A stretch of DNA of 64,000 nucleotides from an uncultured Opitutales bacterium (GTDB lineage: Bacteria; Verrucomicrobiota; Verrucomicrobiia; Opitutales; Coraliomargaritaceae): contig CALKBZ010000006.1 in NCBI GenBank assembly GCA_937775295.1, positions 93,101 to 157,100 on the forward strand. Reading direction: 5' to 3'. The notes beneath the pieces were generated by a model, which was not told where the DNA came from, did no database searches, and saw only the letters and a list, made by a program, of their open reading frames with translations. The translations under genes were made by a program, and so were the position numbers. Positions within the stretch are counted from its first letter, which is position 1, and each line of letters begins with the position of its first letter. Below are positions 8,980 through 20,718 of the stretch, one piece after another.

Positions 8980-10074
8980 TCACTGGGCAGTTGTACTCGG
9001 CTGATTTGTATCGGTCGAATGGCTGCTGTGCAGCTCGATCATCGGTAATTCCCAGAGGGGTTCGGTTTGATCGGTAATGGTAAAGATGGTGGCCCATTCA
9101 CGCGTCAAACTGCCGAGTGTTTTGAGGGCTGCGTCGCTCCAGCCCTGCTCGGTGATTTCGCGCACTAAGTAGCTGGCGCCCCCTTGCGGAGGCCGTGTGA
9201 CAAAATAGTATTTTGTAGTTTTCCCATTGGGGCTCGCGGGGATGAGGACACCAGGATTTCGCCGAAAGGCCAGCTCAAGTATTTTCCGTCCATCACGGCG
9301 TGCCGTATCGACCGCAAAGTGTTTGTCATTGCGTGTGTCACGGCGACTGCACCAGACGAGCTCGAAGGATTGCTCTGACTGCTGCAGCTGGTTGGCTAAG
9401 GTGAGAAAGTCGCCGTCGTAGCGTGGCACACTTTGTTGAATCTGAGTGACAAAGTCGGCTGATGCGGGGGGGGCAATACGTGGCGGATCGAAGACCACGA
9501 TGCCATAGCCATGGAGGGCGACAACGTTGTAGTCTTTCTTGAATTGATTGCCCCACGGATTATAAAAGAGCATTTCTTGGCGTCGATCATCGTAGCCGAC
9601 GATAACACAGCCATGCCCCATGCTGCCAAATACACTTGGGCGAAAGGAAATATAGATGGGGCCGGTCTTGACTAAAGCGTTTCGTATGACGGGTAAAATC
9701 TTGGCATTGAATTCTGCTTCGCCCTCCCACAGCAGAGTGCGTCCGTCAAAGCCGATTTTGCCCATGGCGAGGGACATATCGCTGGGATAAGTGCCTTCGT
9801 TTGAGATGGATGCTTTGGAGGAGAGCTGTGCGATTTGATCCTGGTCAGTTTTGACGGCGTGGAAGCCTGCAATCATTGCAGCAGAGGCAGGCACGCAGAA
9901 ATTTCCTTTTTGCGTGACCATTGGCACTCGTTTGCATTCAAATTTTATTGGCAGCGGCGGTATGGCCATTGCCGGTGCTTCACCTGCAGAGAGGATCGAA
10001 CTGAGCGCAACGATTAGACCGACACCGACAACGTGGAACGGTCGGCATCGCATTCCGAATCCGGTAGTGCTCAT
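8980..10074 (-). CDS. exported papain-like cysteine protease, C39-like family
   Basis: 364 residues from the ATG at 10074; the longer open frame to 10272 would run through the upstream TPR gene, so it is not used. Residues 1-40 form a signal peptide (MSTTGFGMRCRPFH followed by VVGVGLIVALSSILSAG). The catalytic core is the C39-like fold: C60 in QKGNFCVPASAAMIAG, H154 in GSMGHGCVIVGYDD and N172 in FYNPWG. The C-terminal 150 residues are not recognised. It follows the TPR gene by 7 bases, so the two are an operon; a TPR partner suggests a periplasmic or envelope complex. The substrate is unknown. Confidence 0.75.
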   Translation of the reverse strand: MSTTGFGMRCRPFHVVGVGLIVALSSILSAGEAPAMAIPPLPIKFECKRVPMVTQKGNFCVPASAAMIAGFHAVKTDQDQIAQLSSKASISNEGTYPSDMSLAMGKIGFDGRTLLWEGEAEFNAKILPVIRNALVKTGPIYISFRPSVFGSMGHGCVIVGYDDRRQEMLFYNPWGNQFKKDYNVVALHGYGIVVFDPPRIAPPASADFVTQIQQSVPRYDGDFLTLANQLQQSEQSFELVWCSRRDTRNDKHFAVDTARRDGRKILELAFRRNPGVLIPASPNGKTTKYYFVTRPPQGGASYLVREITEQGWSDAALKTLGSLTREWATIFTITDQTEPLWELPMIELHSSHSTDTNQPSTTAQ

Positions 10075-10081
10075 TCCAATG

Positions 10082-10987
10082 CTAGCGGATGGCCGAAGCG
10101 ACGTTGTTTTGTAAATTGAGCGCGCGGGCGAGGGTATACTCAAATACCTGGGAATTGCCATTTTGACTGACCCATTGAAGATGCTGATCGGCAGCATCGG
10201 TTTCGCCGAGTAGGCGCAAGTAAAGCCCAATGTAAGTGTGTGCTTCGGTTTCTTCGGCGGAATTGGTGACAAAACTGATGAGATCGGCTTCGCCTATTTT
10301 CTCGCTTAAATAATCAATCACTGGCGCGGGCCATTGATTGACTGGCTTATTTTTGTTGGCGTATGCGAGTGTGCGTAGGGCGTTTTGGGCATCGCCTGAT
10401 TCATGGTACGAGAAGTAGGCAATTAGCAGTGGATATGTGGAAGTCTCACCCTTGCGACTATACATGAGCGAAGCTTTTTTTGCGGACTCAGCTGCGTCGA
10501 TAAATTCGCCACGGCACATCTGTGTCCATGCCAATGATTCGTAAAAGAATCCATTTACTGGCTGATCGACAGTAGCCATTTGAAATGAGGTGAGTGCGGT
10601 GTCGAAGTCCTCTAAGTTAAAGGCGGCGAGCCCGCGCCCATTCCATGCGAACGCGTGTTGTGGATAGTGCTCCACAATCACATCGTAAGAAGTGAAGGCT
10701 TCCTGGTGGCGCTCTTGCTTGGCAAAGATCATGGCTTGCCCGAGTCGTGCAGAGAGATTCTTGGCGTCAACCTGAAGCGCTTGCTCAAATGCGATCAATG
10801 CTTTTGCAGGCTGTCCGCCTTCGAGCTGCGCATAGCCTTCAGTGATCAGTGGGCTGGTACTGGGCACGAAATTCTGGTCTGTGTCCGCATTTACAAAAGG
10901 CTGTGCTAGAATTAAGCTAGTGACGACGAGAATGCCGACGAATTGACACTTTTGAGGGGAGGTAAATCTGTTGTCTGATAAACACAT
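10082..10987 (-). CDS. exported TPR-repeat protein
   Basis: 301 residues with an N-terminal signal peptide (FVGILVVTSLILAQPFVNA, about residues 16-35) and at least four tetratricopeptide repeats between residues 48 and 180 (ITEGYAQLEGGQPAKALIAF, GQAMIFAKQERHQEAFTSY, WNGRGLAAFNLEDFDTALTS, SLAWTQMCRGEFIDAAESA). It is a scaffold of protein contacts in the periplasm. It heads the two-gene operon with the C39-like protease. The C-terminal third is helical and TPR-like but divergent. Confidence 0.8.
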   Translation of the reverse strand: MCLSDNRFTSPQKCQFVGILVVTSLILAQPFVNADTDQNFVPSTSPLITEGYAQLEGGQPAKALIAFEQALQVDAKNLSARLGQAMIFAKQERHQEAFTSYDVIVEHYPQHAFAWNGRGLAAFNLEDFDTALTSFQMATVDQPVNGFFYESLAWTQMCRGEFIDAAESAKKASLMYSRKGETSTYPLLIAYFSYHESGDAQNALRTLAYANKNKPVNQWPAPVIDYLSEKIGEADLISFVTNSAEETEAHTYIGLYLRLLGETDAADQHLQWVSQNGNSQVFEYTLARALNLQNNVASAIR

Positions 10988-11285
10988 ATGTAAAAAAGGA
11001 TAACTTACATGATTGCGGGGACAATACCAATTTGTAGGCTATTTTATTGCGAAATAAGGGATGTATCCCGATCACTTCAAGCCCTCAGAGACGTACTTAG
11101 ACGATTTTGAGTCAGAGTAATTTATGAGTATTAGCCAGAAGAGCTTTGTGGGTAGTGGCCGTGACCGGTATTGATCCGAGTGCGCCGATCTTTGGCATGT
11201 GGATTGCTTTAATTTGAACCTTCACTTTCTTGTGTGAATGTGACACGTTTCACGTTTAATTTAATTACGCGGCAGACTAGAGTGC

Positions 11286-11564
11286 ATGAATTACGAACAA
11301 CCTAAGAATCCTTTACACGGCTATACGCTTGAGCAGATTGTTACCAGTCTCTCTGATTATTATGGATGGGAGGGCTTAGGCGGTCGCATCGAGGTCCGCT
11401 GCTTCAACGAAGATCCATCGGTCAAATCCAGCCTGAAGTTTCTACGTAGGACACCTTGGGCGCGTAAGAAGGTAGAGGATCTATTTATTTATACGATGGC
11501 GAAATACGGCACGACAGAGGGAGCAGGGGCGGATGAGCTTGAAAGTTCGCCGAAAAGCGAGTAG
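11286..11564 (+). CDS. VF530 family (DUF2132) small protein
   Basis: 92 residues carrying the whole VF530/DUF2132 signature: [30 protein letters not shown], then [22 protein letters not shown]. Members are small helical proteins of about 70-90 residues; the structure of Vibrio VF530 suggests nucleic-acid binding but the role is not settled. The 20-residue acidic tail here is an addition. It stands alone upstream of prfB, 62 bases from its start, in the same direction. Confidence 0.88.
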   Translation: MNYEQPKNPLHGYTLEQIVTSLSDYYGWEGLGGRIEVRCFNEDPSVKSSLKFLRRTPWARKKVEDLFIYTMAKYGTTEGAGADELESSPKSE

Positions 11565-11626
11565 CGAATTGGTGGTTTGCGATTTTGTGCTTTAACTCTG
11601 TACGCTCTTGGTTCCTATCTTAACAG

Positions 11627-12788
11627 ATGAATTTGATTACTCCAGAACTGCGCTCGCAAATCCAAGAAGTGACCCGTCGTGCCGGCCACATTTGGAGGTA
11701 TCTTTGACGCTGATACCAAGACGACTCGTATCGCAGAGTTAGAGGATCTGATGGCAAACCCTGATTTCTGGGGCGACCAAACTGCTGCGCAAAAAGTAAT
11801 CGCCGAGGCGAATCGCCTGAAGGTTACAGTGAATCCGTCCAAAGCATTTCGTGCTGAACTCGGTGATCTTGCTGCAATGCTGGAACTCGTCGATGAGATG
11901 GCTGATGATCCCGATGCAGAATCGTATCAACAGGAGGTGCTAGATACGTTGGCACGCCTACAGCCTAAGCTCGATGAGCTGGAGTTGGCGTCGTTCTTGA
12001 GCGGCCCGAATGATGGCTGCAATGCTTTGCTCACGGTGCATGCTGGGGCGGGCGGCACGGAGTCGTGCGACTGGGCTGATATGCTCTTTCGCATGTATTC
12101 GCGCTGGGGCGAACAAGCGGGCTTTACTGTCGATGTGTTGGATCTTTCACCCGGGGAAGAAGCTGGCATCAGTGGAGCGACGATTCGTATTTCCGGTCCA
12201 AATGCGTTTGGTTATGCCAAGGCAGAGCGTGGAGTGCACCGGCTAGTGCGCATCAGCCCATTTGATTCCGCCTCCCGCCGTCATACTTCATTCTCTTCGG
12301 TCGATGTGATTGCCGAGTTGGAAGATGATGCCGATATTGTGGTCGATCCGTCGGATCTCCGCACAGATGTGTATCGTGCTAGTGGTAAGGGAGGTCAGCA
12401 CGTTAATAAGACGGAGTCTGCGGTGCGGCTCACTCACATTCCGTCTGGTATCGTGGTGACTTGTCAGAATGACCGTTCTCAAATCAAGAATAAGGCCTCT
12501 GCGATGCGCACCTTGAAATCCCGGCTGTATGAAAAACAGGAGGATGAGAAGCGCAGCGAAATCGAGAAATTCTATGGTGAAAAGGGCGACATTGCTTGGG
12601 GTAACCAGATCCGCTCGTATGTCTTTCAGCCGTATCAAATGATTAAGGATCTACGCACTGGCGTAGAGTCTGGTAATATTCAAGCGGTCATGGATGGTGC
12701 GCTGGATCCATTTATTCATGCGTGGTTGCGAGCAGGCGGTCCGACTTCGCGGGTATCAGCTGCAGAGCGAGAATTTGGCAATGAGTAA
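11627..12788 (+). CDS. prfB: peptide chain release factor 2 with programmed +1 frameshift
   Basis: Recognises UGA and UAA stops and triggers peptide release. The gene is split in two phases: ATG at 11627 gives 26 codons ([13 protein letters not shown] ... HIWRYL) ending in CTT TGA at 11702-11707, and the rest reads in the +1 phase from GAC at 11706 to 12788, total 386 residues. Seen: the SPF tripeptide anticodon region ([17 protein letters not shown]) and the catalytic GGQ loop ([17 protein letters not shown]). A later in-frame ATG at 11679 in the second phase would drop the conserved N terminus. The stop overlaps the start of the next gene by eight bases. Confidence 0.96.
11694..11708 (+). 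promoter_or_regulatory. prfB: prfB autoregulatory +1 frameshift site
   Basis: GGAGG at 11694-11698 acts as an internal Shine-Dalgarno, spaced as in other prfB genes before CTT TGA C (11702-11708). By established mechanism, low RF2 lets the ribosome pause at UGA, slip from CUU to UUU and continue with GAC; high RF2 terminates at UGA, giving feedback control. Confidence 0.95.
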
Positions 12789-14217
12789 TTTAGACGACAG
12801 TGTGGCAGGCTTGAGCTTCGAGGCGGTGCAACAGACTTTTTCGGAGCAGAGCTTATTCGAAAATAAGAGTTGGCGCACCTCGCCGGTGGCGTTTCCGCTG
12901 GATGCGAAGCAGGTGGCTGAGATCGAATTGATCGGCCAAGCTTGCTACGATTTTTACCGTGCGCATGAGACATTGTATCTGCGTTCGGCGACGGATAAAA
13001 ATTTGCTGCGTAATCGTGAGTTGAAGGCGCCGTGGGTTGCTGAGTACCTCGATCGTGGCAAGCCAACAGCGCTGATTGAACATGCGCGCTCGAAGGCGCT
13101 GCGTGGCTCGACGCCGATGGTGGTGCGGCCAGACCTATTGATGACCGATAATGGTTTTGCGCTGACCGAGATGGACTCGGTGCCGGGTGGCATCGGGTTG
13201 ACGGCATTTTTGAATCGCCTCTATGCGGGCGTGCATGCGGATGCGTTAATCGGTTCGGGCGAGCAGAATATGGTCGAAGCCTTTTATCAGGCGCTGTGTA
13301 GTGCTGCGCCAAATGTAGTGGCGCCTTATATCGCAATTCTGGTTAGTGATGAGGCTGCGACCTATCGCCCAGAGATGGAATGGATCGCCGAGCAACTGCG
13401 AGCCAATGGGCGCCGTGTGTACGTGCATCATACCGACGATGTGATGCCGATGGGCGATACGATTTGTGTGCCGATGGATGGCGAGCCACAACAGGTGGAT
13501 GTGATTTATCGCTTCTGGGAGCTGTTTGACTTGGCGAATGTATTGATCGCCGAACATTTGGTAACAGCGGGGCGTGAGTCGCCACTGAGTCTGACGCCGC
13601 CGATGCGGCCTTTTCAGGAAGAGAAACTCAACTTGGCGCTGTTGCACCACCATATTCTCGAAGATTTCTGGAAAGAGAATTTATCGAAGGCCTCGTATCA
13701 GGTGCTCAAGCGGGTGATTCCGCAAACTTGGGTCATGGATCCGGTGGACTTGCCGCCGAATGCAGTACTCGACGCGCCACTGATTGGTGGTAAGCCGATG
13801 ACTCGCTGGTCGCAACTAGCCGATGCGAGCAAGAAGGAGCGTAATTTGATTATTAAGATTAGCGGGTTTCATGAGACTGCGTGGGGCGCACGCAGTGTGA
13901 CACTAGGCAGTGACTCGTCGAAGGCGGAATGGCAGGCTGCAATTCAACAAGCGGTGACAATGGCCGATACTTCGTTGCACATTTTGCAAACTTACGAAAA
14001 GCCGCGGCGTTTGTCGCATCCTGTCTATCGGGACGATGGCAGTATCTATCAGATGGAGGGTCGGGTGCGATTGTGCCCGTATTACTTCGTGGATAAAAAG
14101 GCGCAACGCGCTGAGTTGCACGGCGTGCTCGCCACTTTGTGCCCGGCGGATAAGAAAATCATCCATGGGATGAAAGACGCAGCTCTGCTGCCGTGCGTGC
14201 TCGCCGGCGGCGAGTGA
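12781..14217 (+). CDS. conserved hypothetical protein coupled to prfB
   Basis: 478 residues from the ATG at 12781, whose first bases overlap the prfB stop, which implies translational coupling. No signal peptide or membrane segment. Noticeable segments: [22 protein letters not shown] (about 112-133), a glycine-rich acidic turn of the kind seen in ATP-grasp and glutathionylspermidine-synthase-like folds, and [18 protein letters not shown] (about 358-375), where a lysine in a strand followed by a glycine-rich turn would fit ATP binding. The ATP-grasp idea is inference only. An inverted repeat starts three bases after the stop. Confidence 0.75.
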   Translation: MSNLDDSVAGLSFEAVQQTFSEQSLFENKSWRTSPVAFPLDAKQVAEIELIGQACYDFYRAHETLYLRSATDKNLLRNRELKAPWVAEYLDRGKPTALIEHARSKALRGSTPMVVRPDLLMTDNGFALTEMDSVPGGIGLTAFLNRLYAGVHADALIGSGEQNMVEAFYQALCSAAPNVVAPYIAILVSDEAATYRPEMEWIAEQLRANGRRVYVHHTDDVMPMGDTICVPMDGEPQQVDVIYRFWELFDLANVLIAEHLVTAGRESPLSLTPPMRPFQEEKLNLALLHHHILEDFWKENLSKASYQVLKRVIPQTWVMDPVDLPPNAVLDAPLIGGKPMTRWSQLADASKKERNLIIKISGFHETAWGARSVTLGSDSSKAEWQAAIQQAVTMADTSLHILQTYEKPRRLSHPVYRDDGSIYQMEGRVRLCPYYFVDKKAQRAELHGVLATLCPADKKIIHGMKDAALLPCVLAGGE

Positions 14218-14220
14218 GCT

Positions 14221-14300
14221 GGAGGGAAACGCTCCGTCGTTTCCATGTATTGATTGGACCGTCTGGGACTATCGGTAGCAACGACGGAGTGTTTCCCTCC
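14221..14300. repeat. dispersed inverted repeat, copy 1
   Basis: Arms 14221-14241 and 14280-14300 pair over 21 bases with one G-T wobble (left arm begins GGAGGGAAACGCTCCGTCG); loop 38 bases. A related element lies at 39457-39540. No T-run follows, so it is not a classic terminator; a REP- or MITE-like element is the better fit. Confidence 0.75.
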
Positions 14301-14609
14301 GCTATAATATCGCGGGATAAACCCGCTCGCTGCGTTGAAGCCTAGGGGCTGGTTGTATGCCATGCCCTCTGTGCTTCCGCTGAGGAAGCCCGAGGCGGTG
14401 TAAACTGTTGAACACGCACAATTTTATTTGCGCTTGTGTGGAATGCAGTGCTGCTGCCTATTTTGCTGGGGAATTTCGCAGAACTGGCGCTTTTTTTTGC
14501 TTTACCGCTTTCAACTGCTTCGGAAATAGTTACGTTTTTGACGTTTCCTTGGATCCGATTCAAGACTAGAGGAGATCTTTTTCGCCAATTTTACACAGAC
14601 ACACATATT
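14301..14609. other. leader region upstream of glgP
   Basis: No separate gene seen. The glgP frame stays open back to 14436, but the added 58 codons are hydrophobic and unlike any phosphorylase N terminus. AGAGGAG at 14569-14575 is purine-rich but too far from the chosen ATG at 14610 to be its ribosome site. Confidence 0.5.
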
Positions 14610-17168
<2,559 letters not shown>

Positions 17169-17190
17169 GCTAAACTCATAGAGGGATTTG

Positions 17191-17242
17191 CCGGGGGCGG
17201 CGCGTACCATGCTTCTGTGGGACGCGCCGCGCCCGGTTTTTT
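17191..17242 (+). terminator. Rho-independent terminator of glgP
   Basis: CCGGGGGCGGCGCGT pairs with ACGCGCCGCGCCCGG around a short loop, followed by six T, 22 bases after the glgP stop. Confidence 0.9.
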
Positions 17243-17346
17243 GTGCTTGTTCGTTGGCTGTCGGGAGCGTGCTGGTGGGTTGTCTTAAACCAAATAAAGT
17301 GCTTTTTTTGATGTAGCCGACTCGCTCTGCCGAGACGTTTTTTTCG

Positions 17347-17378
17347 GTTTCCCGTATTTCACCATAAATACGGGAAAC
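17347..17378. repeat. perfect 13-base inverted repeat
   Basis: GTTTCCCGTATTT and AAATACGGGAAAC pair perfectly around the six-base loop CACCAT. T-rich sequence precedes it on the plus strand, but no T-run follows on either strand in the correct place for a terminator. The rest of 17243-17541 holds nothing recognisable except two GCACGAAGCG direct repeats about 40 bases apart. Confidence 0.7.
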
Positions 17379-17541
17379 GACGGGAGAGCGCCATTGCGAC
17401 TACCAACCTGTGGATTTATACCGTTGAGATCGTCTCGCTTGCACGAAGCGCCTGTGCCGGTGCTGGTTCGTTACGTCATGCACGAAGCGGTCTTCGAAGG
17501 GTTATCATCTAGAGCTTGCCGAACAGCAACGCCCCTACAAA

Positions 17542-17730
17542 TTATCCTTCTTCAACCAGCGTGGCGTCTTTAACCAAGCGGCAGAACTCTTTCTTGGTGA
17601 GTTGCTTGTGTGTGCCATCTCTGGTGAACGGATCCTCCATCATTTTAAAGTCTACGCTGAGGCGCTCTAATTCAACAATGCGTATGTAGCCAGTTTCGTT
17701 TTTCCAGATTTGTCCCTGTTTGAGTTTCAT
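17542..17730 (-). CDS. small conserved-looking hypothetical protein
   Basis: 62 residues beginning MKLKQGQIWKNETGYIRIVELERLSVDFKMM (given here in part), ending KKEFCRLVKDATLVEEG. The N-terminal strand-turn-strand with GQIW and YIRIVELERL has the look of a small beta-barrel such as those in short cytoplasmic proteins. Composition and codon use are typical protein. It lies 42 bases downstream of the multiheme cytochrome gene on the same strand and may share its transcript. Family not identified. Confidence 0.7.
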   Translation of the reverse strand: MKLKQGQIWKNETGYIRIVELERLSVDFKMMEDPFTRDGTHKQLTKKEFCRLVKDATLVEEG

Positions 17731-17772
17731 TGGTGCGTTTTGGATGTGCTTTGTGGGAGAGTCGAGATTTGT

Positions 17773-19905
17773 TTATTGTCCAGCTTGTGCGCGTTGCATC
17801 GCACGAGCGGCATCTTCGGGGCGGTTGAGCTGCCCGTATGCGAGTGAAAGATTGTACCACGCGCGGCTGAAGCTAGGCTCGATGGCGACGGTTTCTTCTA
17901 GAAATCCGGCTGCGCTTTCGAGATCTTTTCGCTCGGCTGCGAGCAGTCCCAGTGAATATGGGAAGGAAGGGTTTTTCGGTGCTAACTCCCAGCCCAGGTA
18001 CAGTGTTTTTTGGGAGGCTTGATTGAGGCCTGCGCCGCTCAGTAAAATTGCGGCTTGATGATACATTTCTGGGTTGAGCTGATCCATCAGGATCGCGCGC
18101 TCGACATATTTCTGAGTGTCTGCACTGCGTCCTTCGCTATTTGCCTCATTGGCAAGCATCAGTAGGGTTTGTGGGCGATCGGTGTTGAATTCGTTATATT
18201 CCTCCCATTCTTTTTTCGCGATAGAATCAGGGATTAATTGATTCGCGGCGATGCCACGCGCTGCTGCGATGCGGACGCTGCGTGAACTGTCGGCAAGCGT
18301 TTCAATTGCGGCATCGGCTTGCCCAGCACTACCTAGCATGCCGACTGCGCGGCTGCGGACCATCGGGTTGACGTCGCTGAGGAGTGCCTTGAGCACCTTG
18401 ACCACAGATTGATTGGGCAGGTAGTTGCCTAGGAGGCCAGTATAGGCGGCGCGCCAGCCAGGTAGGTCTTCGTCTTTTAATAGCTCGAGCAGCTTTGGTA
18501 GGGCACTTGGATCGAGGTTGTGAGCGGCTGCGATAATGCGGGCACGCTTGCGCTGACGGTTATCGACCATCTTCTCGCCATACCATTGCTCAGACCATTC
18601 GACCGCCCAATCGACACTCTCGTCAGTGTGGCATTTGTTGCAGGCGTTCGGGATGCCGAGCTCTTTGGTGAGCAGTGGGTCTGGGGAAAGGAATGCGTGA
18701 TCGCCGCGTGGGTCGACTTGCATGTAAGTGGTTTTCGACATGTGGCAATTCACGCACATATTACCCGTGCTGCCTTGGCTGTGGAAGCTGTGGGCGATGG
18801 GTTCGATGATTGGCGCATTTTGAACTCCGCCAGAGTGGCAACGCATGCAAAGCAGGTTGTTCTCAATTGGTAAGATTGTTTTAAGCGTGTGCGGGTTGTG
18901 GCAATCTTTGCAGCTCACCCCTGCATGTGCCATGCGGCTCATCTGGAACGAGCCATAGACGAAGTCTTCGTCTAGGATTTGTCCATCATGATGGTAGAGG
19001 TTCGGCTGGTCGGGCAAGGACAGCGAGAAGTGATCGTGGTAGTCATCGCCCGGTAAAAAGGTGTCGGCTGTTAGCTGATCGCGGCGCGAGTGGCAGCTGG
19101 CGCAATTGTGCTCAGTTTGGACGGTACTGAGCTTCGATAACCCAGCACTGTAGTTGCCGCTTTTGGCTGCGACGACGTGTTCTTCGAGGCCGGTATGGCA
19201 TTCTGCACAGGCCAGTCCTTGTTGTGTCCATGTCGAATCATAGCTGTTAGATTCGAAGTCGAAGTTCTTCTCGAATTCAGTGGTGTGGCAATACGCGCAA
19301 TTGGCATTCCAGTTCATGCCTTGATTCGCCCAGTGACCCCATTCGCCTGGAAGACGATCTTCCCCCGCGTATACATCGTACCAACGGTCCTCTTTGACAT
19401 CGTAGGTGGCACTGATGGTTTGAAATTTATCTCCAGGTAGTTGTGCCAGATATTGGCGGAGTGGCGTTTCGCCGATCACGCCGACAAGATCGTAGCTGGT
19501 AATGCTGTCGTCATCATGGATCACGCGTAGCTCAAATTTGCCGTTGGTTTCGGCCATTTCATAAGTCACGCCTGATTCCTGAATACGACGAACTGGGGTG
19601 AAGGCTGCGCGATCGAACTTGATCGAGATGGGACGGTTGGCTTTGGCGTGGTGGCTATTCTTCCAGTCGTCGACCTCATCTGCGTGACACTCGACGCAGG
19701 CCTCTGGGCCAATTTTGGCTTGGCGCGCTGGGTTATGGGAAATTGGAAATATGCCGTATTCGATGTTTGCCGCCTGGGCATTCGGTGACTTTTCAGTCGC
19801 AGAGTAACTCGCATTTTGCTGCTGATCGCAGGCGCACAATGAGAGGAGCCAAAGGCCCAGCAGGAGATGTATCGTGCGAGCGAGCTGGATAGGAGTAGGG
19901 GGCAT
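17773..19905 (-). CDS. eight-heme c-type cytochrome with HEAT and TPR repeats
   Basis: 710 residues from the ATG at 19905 (an ATG 15 bases upstream is also possible). Exported, probably a lipoprotein: hydrophobic segment IHLLLGLWLLSLCAC with a candidate lipobox cysteine. Eight CxxCH heme sites: CVECH, CAYCH, CAECH, CASCH, CKDCH, CMRCH, CVNCH, CNKCH, spread over the first 450 residues, which matches the cytochrome c554/NapC-like multiheme group (DmsE/NrfA relatives). After that come HEAT repeats (PKLLELLKDEDLPGWRAAYT, VRSRAVGMLGSAG, VRIAAARGIAAN) and at least two TPRs near the C terminus. It probably transfers electrons in the periplasm; the acceptor is unknown. Confidence 0.88.
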   Translation of the reverse strand: MPPTPIQLARTIHLLLGLWLLSLCACDQQQNASYSATEKSPNAQAANIEYGIFPISHNPARQAKIGPEACVECHADEVDDWKNSHHAKANRPISIKFDRAAFTPVRRIQESGVTYEMAETNGKFELRVIHDDDSITSYDLVGVIGETPLRQYLAQLPGDKFQTISATYDVKEDRWYDVYAGEDRLPGEWGHWANQGMNWNANCAYCHTTEFEKNFDFESNSYDSTWTQQGLACAECHTGLEEHVVAAKSGNYSAGLSKLSTVQTEHNCASCHSRRDQLTADTFLPGDDYHDHFSLSLPDQPNLYHHDGQILDEDFVYGSFQMSRMAHAGVSCKDCHNPHTLKTILPIENNLLCMRCHSGGVQNAPIIEPIAHSFHSQGSTGNMCVNCHMSKTTYMQVDPRGDHAFLSPDPLLTKELGIPNACNKCHTDESVDWAVEWSEQWYGEKMVDNRQRKRARIIAAAHNLDPSALPKLLELLKDEDLPGWRAAYTGLLGNYLPNQSVVKVLKALLSDVNPMVRSRAVGMLGSAGQADAAIETLADSSRSVRIAAARGIAANQLIPDSIAKKEWEEYNEFNTDRPQTLLMLANEANSEGRSADTQKYVERAILMDQLNPEMYHQAAILLSGAGLNQASQKTLYLGWELAPKNPSFPYSLGLLAAERKDLESAAGFLEETVAIEPSFSRAWYNLSLAYGQLNRPEDAARAMQRAQAGQ

Positions 19906-19956
19906 TGCCCAAATGTCCAAAAATGCCCGACTCAGGTCAAGGCTTCTGGGGCTGGC

Positions 19957-20405
19957 TGGCTGAAATATTAAACCAAATAGCAGCGGTGTTTTGCGTTAAT
20001 AGCCGTGTGGCGGCGGTTTATTGTTGGTCGGCACTTTTGGGCCGATTCGTTTTATCCGGCAAAGGGGGATCACGGATGAGATTTTGCCTGTGATGATCTA
20101 TGTGCTGGTACTTTTCCTACATGCTTATCGTGGAGTGCGTTGGGGGAGCGATCACGTGGTTATCTTTGACGATCAAACTTAAAATATCATGCAGGCACTT
20201 GTGCGCAGTGATGCTTGACCGCGCACACATCTCGGACTGAATTTTTTACGATTTCTCTATTAATTGTAATGGTGTTTGGCGAATTGGCACACTAGCCGCT
20301 AATCTAATATTCTTGTTAGTTTCACTTTCGAAACACCAATCAGCTTTCATTTTGTTCTATCGGGGAGGCGAAATGAAGTGCGCAGCCAGTTTATACATTA
20401 GAGTT
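19957..20405 (+). pseudogene. decayed partial copy of rhaA and its 3' flank
   Basis: Aligns with the intact rhaA at 22194-23435. Clear matches include GGAGTGCGTTGGG, GATCAAACT, AATATCATGCAGG, CGCACACAT and GCGAATTGGCACAC against the same order in 23030-23205. Several in-frame stops are present (for example TAA after GATCAAACT). At about 20288 the copy jumps from the CTCTTGTTAG site of rhaA to sequence just past the rhaA stop (TTTCGAAAC ... AATCAGCTTT ... GGGGxGGCGAAxT), so about 210 bases are deleted. The left edge of similarity is diffuse, near 19957. Confidence 0.75.
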
Positions 20406-20472
20406 CTGGGCGTGGCGGTTGTTGCCTTGCTCGTGGAGCATTCTTTTTTAGTTATTTCGACGTATCAATATT

Positions 20473-20718
20473 ATGAAAAATCCGACATACACATATGATG
20501 TCTTAAACTCGTTCGAACCGATGGTGATCGCTTCCAATACGATTTCTAGACAGCAGGATTTCGAGTTAATGCAAGCAAGCACACTTGATATATATGTGAT
20601 TTATGGTGGTGATAGTGGCACGTCAGATTTGGCTGACGAAGTGGTTTTAATTGTCTCATTTTTGGCGCTGATGATCCTTATGTATCGAAAGATAAAGCAT
20701 GCTCCTAGAAGCAACTAA
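20473..20718 (+). CDS. possible small membrane protein, perhaps the second half of a frameshifted gene
   Basis: 81 codons (MKNPTYTYDVLNSFEPM) ending in a transmembrane segment VVLIVSFLALMILMY and a basic tail. The overlapping frame before it (from about 20373, MKCAASLYIRVLGVAVVALL) ends at 20498 and has an N-terminal membrane segment. The two together would make one protein with membrane segments at both ends, so a frameshift is plausible. The first part lies in sequence copied from the rhaA 3' flank, which weakens the case. Confidence 0.35.
   Translation: MKNPTYTYDVLNSFEPMVIASNTISRQQDFELMQASTLDIYVIYGGDSGTSDLADEVVLIVSFLALMILMYRKIKHAPRSN

Noticed and set aside
12716..13653. Reverse frames over the prfB-coupled gene
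   Set aside because: Proline/histidine-rich shadow composition; no start context or domain.
14436..14609. Extended N terminus of glgP (58 more codons)
   Set aside because: Hydrophobic text with no phosphorylase homology; the AAA-rich ATG at 14610 gives a natural start.
17347..17378. Possible terminator after glgP
   Set aside because: Hairpin is perfect but no T-run follows on either strand; the real terminator is at 17191-17242.
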